From NCBI GenBank assembly GCA_024195265.1, contig JAJLRJ010000013.1, positions 4,419,075-4,483,074 on the forward strand: a stretch of 64,000 nucleotides of DNA, written 5' to 3'. The position numbers were made by a program, and so were the translations under genes. Shown here piece by piece: positions 1 through 12,200 of this stretch. Source of the stretch: Dendrophyllia cribrosa. Lineage: Eukaryota > Cnidaria > Anthozoa > Scleractinia > Dendrophylliidae. Each line of letters starts with the position of its first letter. Within the stretch, counting starts at the first letter, position 1. The notes under the pieces were generated by a model. That model worked only from the letters and a program-made list of their open reading frames with translations, was not told the DNA's origin and did no database searches.

Positions 1-4
1 GGAG

Positions 5-38
5 GTTCTAACTTTTGAGTCTGTGGATGAAATCATTC
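5..38 (-). repeat. Edge fragment of the 88-bp repeat element
   Basis: GTTCTAACTTTTGAGTCTGT followed by GGATGAAATC is the reverse complement of part of the 88-bp unit. The match breaks off at about base 38; the rest is outside the window. Confidence 0.75.
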
Positions 39-136
39 ATACGAAAGCTACTGTCAGTATTATTTGGCTGTGTTTTCAGCATCTTTCAAAACAAGTCTAT
101 CGGTGAAGGCAGTGATGTGCACACTCAACACTTTAC

Positions 137-242
137 CTTTTCTTCAAACACAAAACAACTGAGTAATGCGACACACTGCTGAACGGTGAGATCATTGAAA
201 ACTCCATTGAATATCATCTCCGTAAGTAACAGCTCGTCACCA
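137..242 (-). CDS. MTREX: MTREX exon 27 (last exon in window)
   Basis: This exon encodes residues 865-900. [18 protein letters not shown] then [15 protein letters not shown] is conserved. The donor is AAAG|GTAAAG, so the gene continues to the left. The remaining 136 bases of the window show no exon. The upstream intron is only 72 bp. Confidence 0.96.
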
Positions 243-3200
243 CTACAAACCAAGCACATCAGAGGTAAGTTTTCAAATTCCAAAAGGTAGAATAATTCAC
301 ACGTTTTTACCAACCTGCTAAGTTCACAAGCCACACGTCCTTTTAGCTCAATAACATCAGATGCTGTAGCATATCCTAACCTGAATCGCAAGAGTTATTA
401 TCAGTAAGACCAAGCAGTTTTCAATCGAGTGTCAAATGTAATTCACGTTTTCTTGGTTTAGCTTTATTGGAGTCATTGTGAACAACTATGCTTGTTCTCT
501 TTCAAAATTAAAACTTATTAAAAAACCTTCCAAAACCTGGTGCTGTCAAACCAAAACCAAAGCCAATCACAACTGACAAAGACAATCCAATGAACCAATC
601 AGAACTCGAAGCAAATACATGTAGCAGGCGCCAAGCGCGGGAAAACGCGTGCAGGCAAGGCCGATTGGTTTTGGTTTTACTTCTGATTGGTTGGGATAGT
701 GGTGCGAGATTTTTTAGCCATTCACAAAGCGTAGCAGTACAAAACCAAAGCAATCGCGAAGTTATATCGACATTCAATTGAAAACCGCTCGTGATTCGCT
801 AACTCGTGCCACTGTCTCGACTAATTGGAAGTAAAATCGTGACTTGCTTGCACGCGTTTTCCCGCGCTTGCCGCCGGCTACATGTATTTGCCTCGTGTTC
901 TGATTGGTTCATTGGATTGTCTGTGTCTCTTGTGATTGGCCAGAGTGATTACTTTGGTTTTGGTTTTACGGCACACAGCTGAAAACCGCTTTCAAGTAAC
1001 ACCATACAAGTCATCCTTAGTTTACAACGAGCTTAAGTTTTACAACTTCTTGCTCGCTTTCCAGCCAAACAAAACGCGAACAACTACACATGCGATCTGA
1101 ATACTGAAATTTTATACGTAAGCTGGCGTGCAGTTGTCAGATGTTAAGTTGCATCTATGTAGCAACTCTCAAATGGAAGGGTTTGTCAACATTTTTTAAA
1201 TGCAACATCACACATTTTAGATTTTGGACGAAAATAAATACCTTCTCAAGACTCGTTTCCTACATTTGAGTTCATCCAGCTGTAAAATTGTTCTTGTTCT
1301 TTTCAGTTCTCTTCTCACTGTTTTGATTTCAGCAGTAATCTAATGGCAGAAAACAAAAATAAATATCCCTTAGTGATGATGATGATGATGATGGTGTTTA
1401 TGGTAATGAAGATGATGATAACGATGATGATGAAGATGAAGATTATGAAGATGATGACGATGACGATGACGACAATGACGAGGACATGATGATGACGAGG
1501 ACATGATGACGACGACGATAGTGACACGAGGAGGAGGACAACGACGACCATGAGGACGAGGACGACGATGACAATGGCGATGATGATGATGAAGGTAACA
1601 GTTTATCAACACACTGAAATAACCTCAATTAGTTTCAGTAATTCAAAGACGATGACGACCACGACGATGACAACGACAACGACGACAATAACAACGACAA
1701 CGACGGTGACGACGCCGGCGACCACGACGATGTTGCTGACGACGATGATTACGAGGCCGAGGATGATGATGATTATGATGACGACGACACGAGGAGGACG
1801 ACGATGACGATTAGGACGACGACGACGACGATAACTACGATGATGGTGATGACGATGAAAGTAACAGTTTATCAACACCATACCATAAAAACACACTAAA
1901 ACAAGACGCTGTGGGAGCATATACTTGGGCGTCGTTGTATTAGGAGTATTGAGTTAGGGTTAAAAATTGAAAATGTGCATGCACGTCAGTTCAGGGTTTG
2001 ATGATAGGGAGTACTGAGTATTGGGATAGTCTTGTGTGTCGTTGACTGTTGGTGCACATTTGTAAAGTGGAACACGTGAAGTGCGGTTGCGCCTGTAGAG
2101 TTTGGAAAAGCTTAATTGTAATTTGGCGAGCAAAACTGCAAGGGAAACAGAGAATTAATGGCAGTGCATAGTCTATTCAGGTTTCAAATTACCCTTTTGA
2201 CACTTTTTCCTGACAACTTACATTCTGCTACATACCTACATACCTACAGGGCTTTCAATAAGCACTGACGGCCGACGAAAACCGTCGGCTACTTTGCCTG
2301 GAGAAGTCAGCTATTTTCCCCACCAAATTGAAGAAATATAAGAAACATTATTTTAAAACTTGTTGATACAGTCGGTTACTGTACTCAAATGCACTGCCTA
2401 CTTCAATTTTTATTGAAACCCTTGTACCTACATACCTACATACCTTTCCTTAGTTTCATTCAAGATTTATCTTCACAATTGGTAAACATGAAGTTCAGAA
2501 AGAATTTTACACATGAATTTTGCGTAAATTATGCACTGGCACTTGGGGCCACTTGTTTACATAATTTTGTTCGCTTTCTGTCAGAAAACTCACTCAGCCG
2601 TTCACAGCGAGCCGTTCAAAAACACAGGCATGCATTGCGTGCATGAGCTATTTTGAAAATTCCCTAAATGATATGAATTGGTGAAAGCAACAAAATAGCG
2701 GAAGTAGACTCCCACAAAAAACCGCTTGCAGATATCGTTTTTCAAATCCTCCGGTTCGCCCCCTCTGGGATCAAAACTCTATTTAGGTTGGGAAAATGCA
2801 AAGTTTGCTTTTGTATTCTAGCCTAAAGGTATGAAAATAGGTGGAACAAAATCACAAGTTTTGATGACATGAAAATGACGACGACAAAGACGACAATGAC
2901 GACGACGGCGGCGACGACGACAATGACGATGAAAATGACAACGACGATGACGATGACGACGACAATGACGACGATGACGACGTGAGGACACGAGGACGAC
3001 GACGACGACGACAATGACGACAATGACGACGACGACGTCATCGACTACTACGGCGACGACTATGACACGAGGACGACACGATGACAACGATGACGATGAC
3101 GACGACGACGACCATGACGACTGTGACGACGACGACAATGACGACGATGATAACATGAGGAGGACGACAACGACAATGACGACGACAATGACGACGATGA

Positions 3201-6200
3201 CGACGACGGCGACGACGATGATGACGACAATGACGATGACAACGAAGACGACGAAGACGACTATGACGGCAACGACCATGAAGACTACTGTATGAGTTAA
3301 TCAACACCATACAATCAAAACACACTGAAATAACCTTCAGTTCAGTAATTCAAACTCGATTTCTAACTTGTCTCATTATGAGAAACATGTATTTACTGTG
3401 TAACGAGTGTGATTCCCGATGAGAATCGAACTCATGTCCTTCCATACACCGATCGGATGATCTAAGCACTAAGATGCGAGAGACTCGTGGCGAGCTAGGC
3501 CATTGACTAGGTTCATATATGACACGCATCCTTAAACATCCTTAAACATCAAACAGTTCTAATACAAGGGTGTGTTTCACTTCCCGCTGGACTTTCAAAA
3601 TGAGAAAAGAAAAGTTTGGTACACAAATGGACAAGACTTACCAGTGCTTTCTGTTCACATAAACCATAGAGCGACTCCAGTGAAGAATCCTTATGTAAGG
3701 CATGGGTGTACATACGATGCTCTAACGTCTCTATTTTCTGTACATTGAAAAAAAAAGGATTAAACAATAGAAGACGGTGAACTCGGAAAGAAATGACAGA
3801 TAAAAAGGATCTTGTTATATAGCTGGAATTTTTTCTCAATACAACGCGCGCGTTCATTGGTTGATTCATGGTCACATGACATCTAACAGGCAAACTGTTT
3901 CTTGCAAACATCCATGAGCGGGCAACATTTGCTCAGCGCATTTTTCAAACTGTTTTTTTTTTCAACGACGAAGAAAGCTATATCACAAATCACTTAATGA
4001 CTGATCCCATGAAGTGTTTAAGTAACAATGCATGTAAGAAGTAGGCAATGCTCTATTGTTCCGCGGCATTTTGCTTTCCCCACATAAGATTGTTTAGGTT
4101 TTTTACTGAGAATGCATCAATCTATGGACATGTTTTTCAAATAAAATTTACTGGAACTTTATATTAAAGTGATGTTTCTTTTGTGCTACAAGATTTCATC
4201 CAATCGTGAAACTCCAAAACAATGGCCAAGAAAGGCTTCTAATTTTACATGTTTACCACATAGAATTTTGGTTGCATTAAAACTCAGAATAGTTTTCACT
4301 AAAAGGGAACCAATTAGTAAACTAGAGAGAAATAAATGCACCACCTTGTTAAGTGATGGTAGATTTTCACGTTTTAGCCAATGAAGTGGACCGTTTCAAC
4401 AATATCACAATTAACACCTTTCTGCATTCCTTGCCGTTAGGTTGCCTAGTTATTACTAGGACCATTACTTAATATGTCATATTTGAACCTACACTGAAGT
4501 AAAATGTCTCAGGTCTTCATGCGCCCTCGTTGGCTCAATGTATTCAGCGTTCGATCGGTTATTGGAAGGCACGGGTTCGATTCCCGTCGGGTATTCAGAT
4601 TTTTTCTTTTTCCCCACGTTCACTTTCGTCTTGTCAAAAAAATGGATTATTCACAGGGTTGTCTCGGTAATTAATAAGGGCGCTGTTTGCATCTTGTATG
4701 GTGTATAAGCTGGTATTAAAAAGTATTTTCTATTACGAACCAGTGGCCTTTTAGATTTCTGTAGTTTTACCCCCCTCCCCCCTCCCTGCCCTTGCCACCT
4801 ACATATATACCCACACGAAGAGAGAATGTGAATACAAATTTCTTGTTTAAGCAAACAACACGACGGCAGAGAACAGGTGTCCGTTTCTAGAAAATCCCCA
4901 TAGCTTTTATGTGCGCAATATTTACAGGAAATATTCAAGTTGGTTTTTCCTGCCGGCACTGAAATATAAAACATCGTACAGACCCTTATCACAGTTTTTA
5001 ATCCATCGTCCTTGATTCCCATGTCTTCTATAGGATCCAGCAACGGCAAGCCATCTGGAAATCGACGCTTAACTTCCTGTGGACATAAACAAAAAAAATA
5101 TAAACAAAAGTACAACGTAATCCTGATCAAACTCGCAATTTTCGGCAACTCGAAATGAAGGCCGTTTTTCTATGTGTGACAGAGCAGTTTTCAATTTAGT
5201 GACGAAATTTTGCGATTGCTTTGGTTTTACATTGCTAAGCATTGTGATTCGCTGAAAAATCTCGCGCCACTTTCTCGACCAATCAAAAGTAAAACCAATA
5301 CCAATCGTCTCCAACGCGTTTTCCCGCGCTTGGTGCCGGTGACACGTATTTGCTTTGTGTTCTGATTGGTTCGTTGGCTCGTATTCCCCAGCTGTGATTG
5401 GTCAGAGTGATTGCTTTGGTTTTGGTTTTATGACGCTCAATTAAAAACCGTTCTAGCCAATCAAACATAAAATAACGTAATTGTATACTCAAATTCTGAC
5501 CTTTATAGATTTGCCTACACTCTGCCGACTGTCCAGCGATCGCAAGTCTTTAGGGATGTATAACCTGACGCTGCTAATGGCCTTAACCAGATGTAACAAG
5601 ATAGGAACAACCTGAAAATGTCAAAGACCAAATTGAATGAGAATTAACAAGAACACTTTTGACACAGCTTCCACAAATTCAGAAACCGAAACCAGAAATA
5701 TGTAAACAACTGGAAAGCTAACCTGCATTTCTCCTTTTTCATCAGGGCCACACGGCTGAGGTGTATCTCCGGCAGCTGACTTGACAGATTTACTAGAACA
5801 GTTGAGTAATGCCTCCACTACAAACAGCGTCTCTCCTTGAGTTGGACCACTCTGATAAAATGGAATGTACGTTAAAGGAACTCAGAGAACTCTCACGTTA
5901 ATCAACATTCCCGGAGACCTTTCGTGTCCCAGAGCTATTTTTAATTTAATTTCTTTCGAGTGGCGTTGAAGTTTATAACCCGCAAACAAGGGCAACGTTT
6001 TCGCCAACTTTGGATACCATTGCCTAGATTTCAAAATCAACGAAAAATGAAATTTTTGTTGGTAAACACTCTGCAGATAACACGGCTTTTAGAATCCGTT
6101 TTGTCTTATTTTCAAGTGCAAAAGCAGGCACTTATACTTTGAGAAAACGACTTCATTTTCGGCTAAAATTACAGATACACCATTTCTTTTCAAAAGCCCG

Positions 6201-9200
6201 CCCGTCAAGTTAAAGATAGGACATAAAAAGATTAAAAAAGGGAGTGTAACTAACGCTACTCGGACAATTTGGGACCTTACTTATCCTGACTGGGACTTGA
6301 ACTCCGGTCTTCCGACTATCATTCCAGGCACGAAACCACGCGACCACCGAGGAACACATGCTTAGTAAAGATTAAATTTTATTATTTCAAGGTAGATGCG
6401 CATCAAAATGCATGTCTCGGTTGTGAAGTCCTTTTAGATCGATTTTAATGTTGCATTAAAGACTTCAAATGCGAAACGTCTTTAAGATTATTGTAAGTTG
6501 TTTATATTCGTTTACAACAAATTAGTTATTGTTATCGCTGGATTCATGTTCTTTTTGTTACGAAACGCATTCGTAACAAAGCATTGCGTCACTAGGTTTA
6601 CAGCTGATGGAAGGAGTGAGCGAGTGAATTAGCCACTGTTACCGATAACCCGTTCATTACGCATGCGCTTATTTGAAGGTTAAAAAGGACTATTAGATAA
6701 TTATTACCTTCTGATTTGCCTTCTTTTGAAAGTTGATTACCACACCCCAACCAAAGTCGTCATCATTGCTTTTAACCTGAAAAAAGTCAATGTAAAGTGT
6801 GAAGCTTGTATTAAAAAACCACTCAATATATAGTTCTCTGTAAAAATCCAAGAACAAGGGTAAACATACAATATACAATCACGCAGTCTTGCAAACTGCG
6901 GGAAAAAAAGAGAATAACAAGCCAATAAAACTTGTGGTTAACAGTTACCAACTTTTACATATCCGACATACTCGACATGAAAAGCTATAGCATTCAGAAA
7001 CACCTCGACCATGTCATGGCAGTTTTTGTGTGTTTGGCTCAGACTGTGTTAGAATTAAAACTGAGCATACGAGATGCTTTCGAAACACCAAGAACAAGAA
7101 ATTAAGTAAATTCTTGTAGAAAGAATTAAACCATAATCAGTTTTTAGCAAATTTTCCAAAACACATTGAACGAGCTTCAAGTTGCAATCCATTTCCATCC
7201 TGACCATCTGTAGTCAGAGACACTTGTTTATAGTTTCATTATACTTGTAAAGCAATTTGAAACAAAACTGGACCATTATTTTTGCGTTTCCACTGATATA
7301 AACATGACTTTTAGCCTTTTTAAAATAACACTAAAACTGGTGACATAGCCCCTTTAAGGCTGAATAGTTGTTTGTAAAATGTTTCAGGGAACTGCACGCA
7401 CACGTCACATTTCAGTAAATTAATACATGACGCCTTGTATGTTGTTTATTAAAATTGAGTGACTGTGATTTGTGAGCCTCAGAGAACATAAAGCATAGAA
7501 ATCACGCTATCTTTGTTTGTGTGCAGCTTTTGAAATGCAGCTAAATGGAGTAGAGTTTTGTTACACGCTAGCATTACGCTTGCGTGACCTACATTTACGC
7601 TATTCGTGCCTCGCGGTATTGTTATGTTATTAGCCTCCTCTTGGAGATAGTGCACATTGTTTTGTCGTAGGACGAAAACGTTGTTCTGTTTAGGCGAACT
7701 TGTGGAGCTGTTTGACGAATAAACGCCTGGAATGCGAACTATATCGTGTACCGTGGTTTTTACCGGAAAAAACCCGCCGCTACATAAATAAGAAAAAACC
7801 TAAACCTGTGGCTCCTGTCTTGTGCCCTTGTCACTTTAAAACAGAGCAAAACACAATTAAGGTTTCTTTATTACTCACCTGAATTAATCTTCCAGGCTGC
7901 ATAAACGGCAGACAGTACTTGGGTTGATGAATAAAACTCTGAAACGAAAAGAGTAGTCTTCCATTACAGTGGGAACCTGCTAAATTGACTATGACGCAGA
8001 TCAGAGATAATTGGTCCTATAGAGCGGTGTTTTCAATTGAATGTCCAAAGTAATTTCGTGATTGCTTTGATTTTCCATTTCTACGCTTGTGATTGGCTAA
8101 AAAAACGCATGCCACTTCTTCAACCAATCAGAAATAAAGCCAAAAACAATCGTGGCTTCATCACGCACATTTTCCCGCGCTTGGCACCAGCGGCATATAT
8201 TTGCTTCGAGTCCTGGGTCGGGTTCTTCAAAGCACGATTAAGCTAACCCAGGATTGGCGTCAATTTTGAATCAAGTTAAATAACTAATCAGTAACAGTTG
8301 TTCCAAAGTTTTTTTTTGCCCTTCAGTTTTGACTTTGACTTTTGTTTATCTTTAGCTAAAAATTAGCTGTTGAGAACATTTTATAAGTAGAGAAATGAAA
8401 TCCTCGGTTAACTTTTAATCCTTGGTTAGCTTTAATCAGCTTTCGAACAACCTGGCCCTGAGTGGTCAATAGGCCATTTCCGAGTTACGTTATGCCTCGT
8501 TGTCAAAGCGAGGCTAGGTGCACAACCTTACATATGAAAATGAGTTTTCATTCACATGTAAATTAAAACTCATTTTCATATGAAAGGTTTCGCACCTAGC
8601 CTCGCTTTGATAGAGAGGCTAAAGGCAACTCGGAAATGGCCTATTGCATTGTCTTTCCCTGTTGTGATTGGCTAATTAATTACTGGAATTTTGGTTTTAC
8701 GACACTCAAATAAAAATCACTCTAAATAAAGTGGAGGCGCGCGGGTCTAGTGGTTAGCGCGTCGGACTTTCAACCTGAAGGTTGGTGGTTTCAGCCTGGT
8801 CCCTGCTGTCGCGTTGTTTCTCTCAACCCAGATGTATAAATGGGTACCGGCGACATAATGCTGGGGGTAACCTTGCAAAAGAACTAGCATCACATCCAGG
8901 GGGAGTGACAATACTCTCAGTCGCTTCATGCTCAAAAACCGGGTTAAGCTCCGGCAGTTGTGAGCGATTAGGCTCACCGTTACCCTAAATAGGGTACCAA
9001 TCGCAATAACAAGATGGGTAAAATTATAGCACTAATCCCTTTTTTAATAAAAGAGGAAGATGATGAGATAAAAAAAGTAAGTGAGTTTTTGTTTGGTCCA
9101 AAAGCAAGCAACTGTAATAACATGGCAGAAAAAAACAGAAATAAAACGCAGGGTACAAGCTCTCTAGGTACATTTGCAATGTTGTGTTTACACTGATATT

Positions 9201-12200
9201 AGGGAGCTTAAGCAACCACGACGCCGACGGCAGCGAGAACGGCACAAAACAATAGGCTTAATGAGCGAAAACAATGCCTGTGCACGTGCGTTTTACATTT
9301 TGGTACATTTCTTTGCCGTTCCCTGCAAAACAACAACGTCAAATGATCAAATTATAGGTTTTTTGGAGAACGTGAACACACGACAGTTAATTTTCCTTTC
9401 TCCATTTGAACTAAAAAGCCATTCCCTCAAATTCAGCTCCTGGACAATCCAGTCACATTAGACAAACTAAACAAATTGGAGCAACTGCAAAGTAGTTTAA
9501 AATAGCGCGAATCTTTTTTTCAAGTGACGTTTTCCTTGGCGTTGCCGTCGTCGTTGCTTAAGCTCCCTATTATTTTGGAGGCTAGTGGTATGCCAAATTC
9601 AGTACCAGATACTCACCAACATATCATTTCCCAGTTTCTTCAGCTGCTGCCTTATTTTGTAGTAAGCTGTGATGGATTCTTCATTGGGGATTTCAAATGT
9701 GTCTCTCTTAGCTTCCAGTTCTTTCAGCTCTAAGAGCAAAATAGAGATTGAAATGCAGATAATGACAGCAGTATAATGACATAGTGTAGGGAAAATAATT
9801 TTGAAAAAGTCCTTGGTGTACATAGGAAAGTCTATGGTTGGAGCCATCGTAAATATGTTGTGTCTTAAAGCCAATGAAATATGGTTCCACATTTTGGCGA
9901 TAAAAAGAGTTGTTTTATGTCTGTTGAAATCAAACGGCTCTAAGGTTTACATCGTGAATACGAAACAACGTAAAAATAAGTCCTCGGATTGGTTTTAATT
10001 GTCTATACTGAGTTTGAAGTTAAAGAATTGAAGAGTAAAACAGATTTAAAGCGACCAAAACATCTTAGTGTGACATAAATATACATTGGGCGAAACGAGA
10101 CTGTCTAGACACCAGAATGATGGAACACACAAAGTTTACATCTGAGTGATTAATCAAGTGACAATTTGCATAATTGTCTACGCTTACTATATCTCGTTCA
10201 ACTCTTCGCGTATTCACGAGATAAAAACAGTGAAACAGTGAAATGGGCCGCTCAACATGTTGTCCATTGTGAACCTGAAAAGAGCCATGTTTTATTGAAC
10301 ACGTGAAAGAAATATAAATAGAGGTTAATTAACGTGAAGTTGTGTAATACGGCTGAGTATCTTTACGATAAAGGCTCGAAAAAATAAAAACTGACGAGTA
10401 AAAATGCCCAGCCGTATTACACAACTTTTCGCTGAATAAATTGTTTATTATACGACAGTAACCTTCTCCTAAAACTAAGTTTTTAAAACTGTTTTTCCAA
10501 GTGCGCGGTCAGAAGAGTGTAATAACGTGTCATAATTGCACTCTTTTATGTGTATTTCCACTTTAGAATGCTGTCAAATAATAAATTATAATATCAAGCA
10601 ATTTCCATGCATAAATTTGATGCAAATGTCTCTAAATCATATGTCAATATGAATGCGTGCAACATAACTTTTTCTCTCCTATCACTGTATTACCAAAGCT
10701 TCAACACTTACAACACCTTTTGGCTTATGCCAAGCATCAAAATTCAAGAAAAATCTCAAATTTTAGTTTCTAAAATATTTAAAAACAAATGGTTCCATGC
10801 AAAAGTACTGTTGAAGAGGTTTCATTTGAATGGTCACACCATAGGATTTCGTCCACAGACTCAAAAGTAAGAACTACACTACATGTCTCCATAATTGACT
10901 CTGGGAGTCAGGTTTAAAATTATAAAAAGAATTTAAAGTTGAGACACTCTTAGTATAATATACTTACTGTCAATCATGCCAGGAACTGATGCATAGTTCT
11001 GAAACTGGTGAAAAGATTTCTCCAGCATGATCTCTGGATTAACTTCTTCTACACGCAACAAGTTTAACACCATATTGTATGTCAAATGAAATGCACTGTT
11101 GAGAGGGTCTGCCGTACCCTGAAGTAAGGAAATATAGAACAAGAAAAATAGGATGTTAAGTAATGATCCGCGTAAGAAGGATAGCGCTGAACGGCAATGG
11201 AATGTCAAACACGATGGAATGTCAAGATTTTTCATTGTTACAACTAGTGATCTCATTGGCCTAGACTCATAAACCACTAAAAAGTTAAGGTTCAAGGTGC
11301 ATTTTGTCTAATTTTTTTAAGGTTTCAAGTAATTTGAGACCCAATCGCACAACATACAATTTTTAAAAGAAATTGTATTTGGGGAACTTCATCAAAGAAG
11401 CAAAATTATTAGCTATTGTCTTCTGCTATTCTGATTGGTTAAGCATGAACATTTCCTAAACTTTATTTGACGCAAATGGATTTTCTTTATTTTATAATGA
11501 AATATAATTATTAACCATCAGCTCCTCCTCTATTCTTGAAATCACAGATATTCCATGTGGGTAAGAGCTAATGCCGCAGAACAATGAAGTTTGCTATCGT
11601 TCTTATGTGGAACAATACTTAAACATGAAGATACACCAAACAGTGGCAGATAGGGGAGATTTTGGGGCAGTACGCAGCTCTTACAAGGTCTTCTCTGATT
11701 TGACGAGAAAACAATAGAACAAACAACACAACAATGGACCCTAGCCCTGAAAACAATAGAGCTGCATGATACCCAAGTCCAATGAAATTAGAGGTTGTTA
11801 AGAGATGCGTGGTATCTGGAGTTTTTCAGTCTCTAATTTTCACACCCCTCCCCCCCCATACACTCTTATAAGAATGATACCATCTTAGGGGGTGGGGAGG
11901 GGGGGGGGAAACAGTGGGCCCTGTTAAAGTACAATAGTTTTGACCATTTCCCTTGGTTAGGAATGCTATACTGCTGTTCATTTGCTTTCTTTGGAACAGG
12001 GATGGGTGCAGGCAAGTGAGCATTACTTTTCACCCCCTTAATTCCAAAGATTGCCAAAGATCAAAAGTCAAGAAAAATCCCAAATTGTGTTTGTAAAATA
12101 TTGAAAAACAAATTGTACCAGGCAAAGGTACTGCCGAAGAGGTTTCATTTGAATGATCACACCATAGGATTTCGTCAACAGACTCAAAAGTTAGAACAAA

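Larger units (their letters stand above)
8021..8724 (+). mobile_element. CCAAT-rich MITE, copy d, split by two nested MITEs
   Basis: The left part 8,021-8,212 begins AGAGCGGTGTTTTCAATTGA; the right part 8,644-8,724 ends CACTCAAATAAAAATCACTC. Together they reproduce the family consensus seen at 5,181-5,454. The gap holds two other elements. Confidence 0.8.

Noticed and set aside
1315..3325. Poly-Val/Ser/His, Thr/Met and Asp frames
   Set aside because: Translations of GAC/GAT trinucleotide tracts in all frames.
4521..4594. Functional tRNA gene
   Set aside because: T-arm is perfect but the acceptor stem does not pair and a related copy exists nearby; treated as a SINE head.
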